From Isoetes engelmannii (lineage: Eukaryota; Streptophyta; Lycopodiopsida; Isoetales; Isoetaceae): a DNA stretch of 31,923 nucleotides. Position 1 is the stretch's first letter. Every line of letters starts with the position of its first letter. The notes under the pieces were generated by a model. The model did not search any database, was not told the DNA's origin, and saw nothing but the letters and a program-made list of their open reading frames with translations. Location of the stretch: NCBI GenBank assembly GCA_011763485.2, contig JAANSK020282601.1, positions 1 through 31,923 on the forward strand, given 5' to 3'. A program made the position numbers and the translations under genes. Positions 30,147-31,923 of this stretch are shown in pieces.

Positions 30147-30602
30147 TCAATGCAGTGGGTGTAAGGATGTGCAGAAACAGAATTTAGACTGTTTAAGGCA
30201 TAAAACAACACAAAGATTAGAGTAGTAGGAACAAATTCTGCAATCTGCAGGCCATAATGGCACGTGAACATATAGGTTGGATGGCATTAAAAGTACCAAA
30301 TAGTAACATGAAAGGAAATCAAATAAGACAGGGCCAAGCTTTAAGCAGAATATGGAGGCAAAAGAGGGAAGCTCTGTGGCAAATGCACAAGAGAATATAT
30401 TCTCTGTTAAAACAAGATTGGAGCATGACAAAGCCACACTTAAACAGAACTGTGAGACACGAGGAACACGAAGGCCTCTAGAACTATGTCCAAAGATTCG
30501 AAATTTCAAAATATTCGTTCCAAGTTGAGCGAAAAAATTACTGGCTTTATCAGGTGCAGTGCATTTGGCCCTCCGCCATTTCAGGCCGCCTTTAGCCGCC
30601 AT
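30147..30602 (-). CDS. Unassigned 151-codon minus-strand ORF
   Basis: Starts MAAKGGLKWRRAKCTAPDKA with a basic first third and a Cys/Leu/Phe-rich remainder. The start codon lies in a GGCGGC-rich context and might be a real first exon, but no domain is recognised, no TATA box is obvious, and composition in the second half looks like antisense of A-rich DNA. Treated as doubtful. Confidence 0.2.
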   Translation of the reverse strand: MAAKGGLKWRRAKCTAPDKASNFFAQLGTNILKFRIFGHSSRGLRVPRVSQFCLSVALSCSNLVLTENIFSCAFATELPSFASIFCLKLGPVLFDFLSCYYLVLLMPSNLYVHVPLWPADCRICSYYSNLCVVLCLKQSKFCFCTSLHPLH

Positions 30603-31732
30603 TCCTAAGTGCTTGGACTTATTAGGTTAATTACATCATTAAAATATTTGTAGGTCAACAATATCTTTCCCTGTAAATAAGGATCGAATCGAATCTTTCA
30701 TTTTTTCAAGCAAAAAATATAGGCAAGTACAGAAAATATACATCATTTGCACAAAAGGACCGTTAATAATATTAGAGCAAAGTACAGACTTCCCACTTAC
30801 TTTATCTACTTGCTTGATTTTGTAAAACTAAAAGTGTGCTAACTTTGGCCCAGTTAGTTAGCGAACGCCGTAAATAATGGACCCGGGCATGTTTTAGCCA
30901 GCCTTAAAACACAAAAAATCCGCCTGAGTCCACAAAAACGCCGTGTAACATGACAACAACCCGAATATACCACGGATATACCTATGGTTTAAAGATGAGA
31001 GCATCGGATATTTACGACGCTCGAGTTAGTTACTGCAGATTGTTTTGTGGTGTAATGTTATTGAAATGCAACTTCTTACATACACGTGTTGAAATGTAGT
31101 GGCCCATCCAACCGAAAAAAAAAAAAAAAATGTTACATAGAGAACATCATCTTACCCCCTTTTTTAACCTATTTTCTGATTTTTTTTGCAAAAATAGCCA
31201 AAAAATTATATATACTAGAAACAGTGGGGTAGTTCTATGTCTTATGACTACCACCATGTCCCCATCCTAGTGCCTAATGCAATATCCAAATTTTATAAGA
31301 TTTGCAATTATGTTTTAAAACATTAGTTGATTAGCTAATCTTCAAAGGTCTGCAGCAAATATAGATTAAAGTAATAGATGTTTGCAATTAATGCGTTGAA
31401 TGACAAAATTGATGTTACAGCCTAGATCCGACTGTTACTTGTCTCTTGGGATGAAGCTCATTGGAGGTAAGGAATATGTGCTACATTTTATTCGGTGTGC
31501 ACAAGCTAGTTGGAAAATATCAGAATATCATCACAGGAAACTGGTGCAAAATACTAATTCCCCCTTTTTCTATAAGACAGAAGACATTAGAGCCCAAAGA
31601 TCGATATTCAGAAAGGACATCTATAGGCCATGAATGTCTACCTAGAGACATTTAATGCCTTGAGGACATTAACTTCTACAATTATGCACGAATTCATTAA
31701 TTCGAGAAATTCAAGCTCTTTTGAGAATTTTG
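30603..31732. other. Intergenic, A/T-rich
   Basis: No gene is recognised. An A-run of about 17 bases near 31113-31130 could be an old retroposon tail. Open frames at 31400-31655 have no domain I know. Confidence 0.5.
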
Positions 31733-31923
31733 AGCTAGCTAGCATGGATGTCCCATTTTTGCTTATCTTCAAGCTAGCTAGCAAGGTCAAATCTTGCTCA
31801 TTAAGAGCTAGCAAGCATCCCACATTCTAGGTTCTTCTTAAGCTAACAAGCATGCCACATTCTAGGTTCTTCTCAAGCTAGCTAGCAAGATCAAATCTTG
31901 CTCATTTTAAGCTAGCTAGCAAG
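31733..31923 (+). repeat. GCTAGC-rich tandem array, about 35-bp period
   Basis: Units starting AGCTAGCTAGCAAG or AGCTAACAAG begin at about 31733, 31772, 31806, 31841, 31876 and 31910. Two unit types alternate: one with GTCAAATCTTGCTCATT, one with CATCCCACATTCTAGGTTC. The array runs off the right edge. Confidence 0.85.

Noticed and set aside
31400-31655. Overlapping ORFs of 64-77 codons
   Set aside because: They are short, in A/T-rich DNA, without recognisable motifs.
1-31923. CRISPR arrays, bacterial operons, rRNA genes
   Set aside because: No regularly spaced identical repeats with unique spacers, no ribosomal RNA words, and spliced plant-type genes make these inapplicable.

Overview
The window looks like nuclear DNA of a land plant, most likely a seed plant with a large, repeat-rich genome. 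Three things support this: an F-box/kelch gene that closely resembles Arabidopsis At1g67480, including plant-style GT-AG introns; a small secreted eight-cysteine lipid-transfer-type protein; and Ty3/Gypsy elements of plant type, one with a tRNA-Asp-like primer site and one a chromovirus with a chromodomain. The species cannot be fixed from the sequence. Wording in the gag and reverse transcriptase of the chromovirus resembles the sushi-like type, which might suit an early-diverging plant lineage, but this is only an impression.

Layout: 1-1184 has no convincing gene. 1185-7876 is an old broken Gypsy element (element 1, Athila/Tat-like gag, protease and RT) between two diverged LTRs. 7877-10191 holds two tandem paralogues of an unrecognised cysteine/histidine-rich protein family, the most novel protein signal here. 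11413-11664 is a lipid-transfer-like gene. 11840-12430 holds two short retroposon copies with a shared 3' tail. 13450-16215 is a patchwork of Gypsy pieces, including two gag pieces facing each other as a large inverted repeat. 17241-17734 and 18000-18357 are reverse-strand solo LTRs of the same family as element 2. Element 2 (19615-24675) is a chromovirus fossil flanked by a perfect 5-bp target duplication GAGCC. 24681-27240 is mostly empty apart from a possible exon and another retroposon tail. 27241-29447 is the one clear conserved host gene, the F-box/kelch gene, with candidate promoter motifs, a probable 5' UTR intron and an upstream ORF. 29448-31923 is non-coding, ending in a GCTAGC-rich tandem array that runs off the window edge.

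The genes do not form a pathway. The F-box/kelch protein is probably an SCF ubiquitin-ligase receptor, the lipid-transfer-like protein is probably secreted, and the paired zinc-binding-like proteins are of unknown role. About half of the window is retroelement debris. Its most unusual structure is a tRNA-like module lying antisense inside three of the four element 2 family LTRs.
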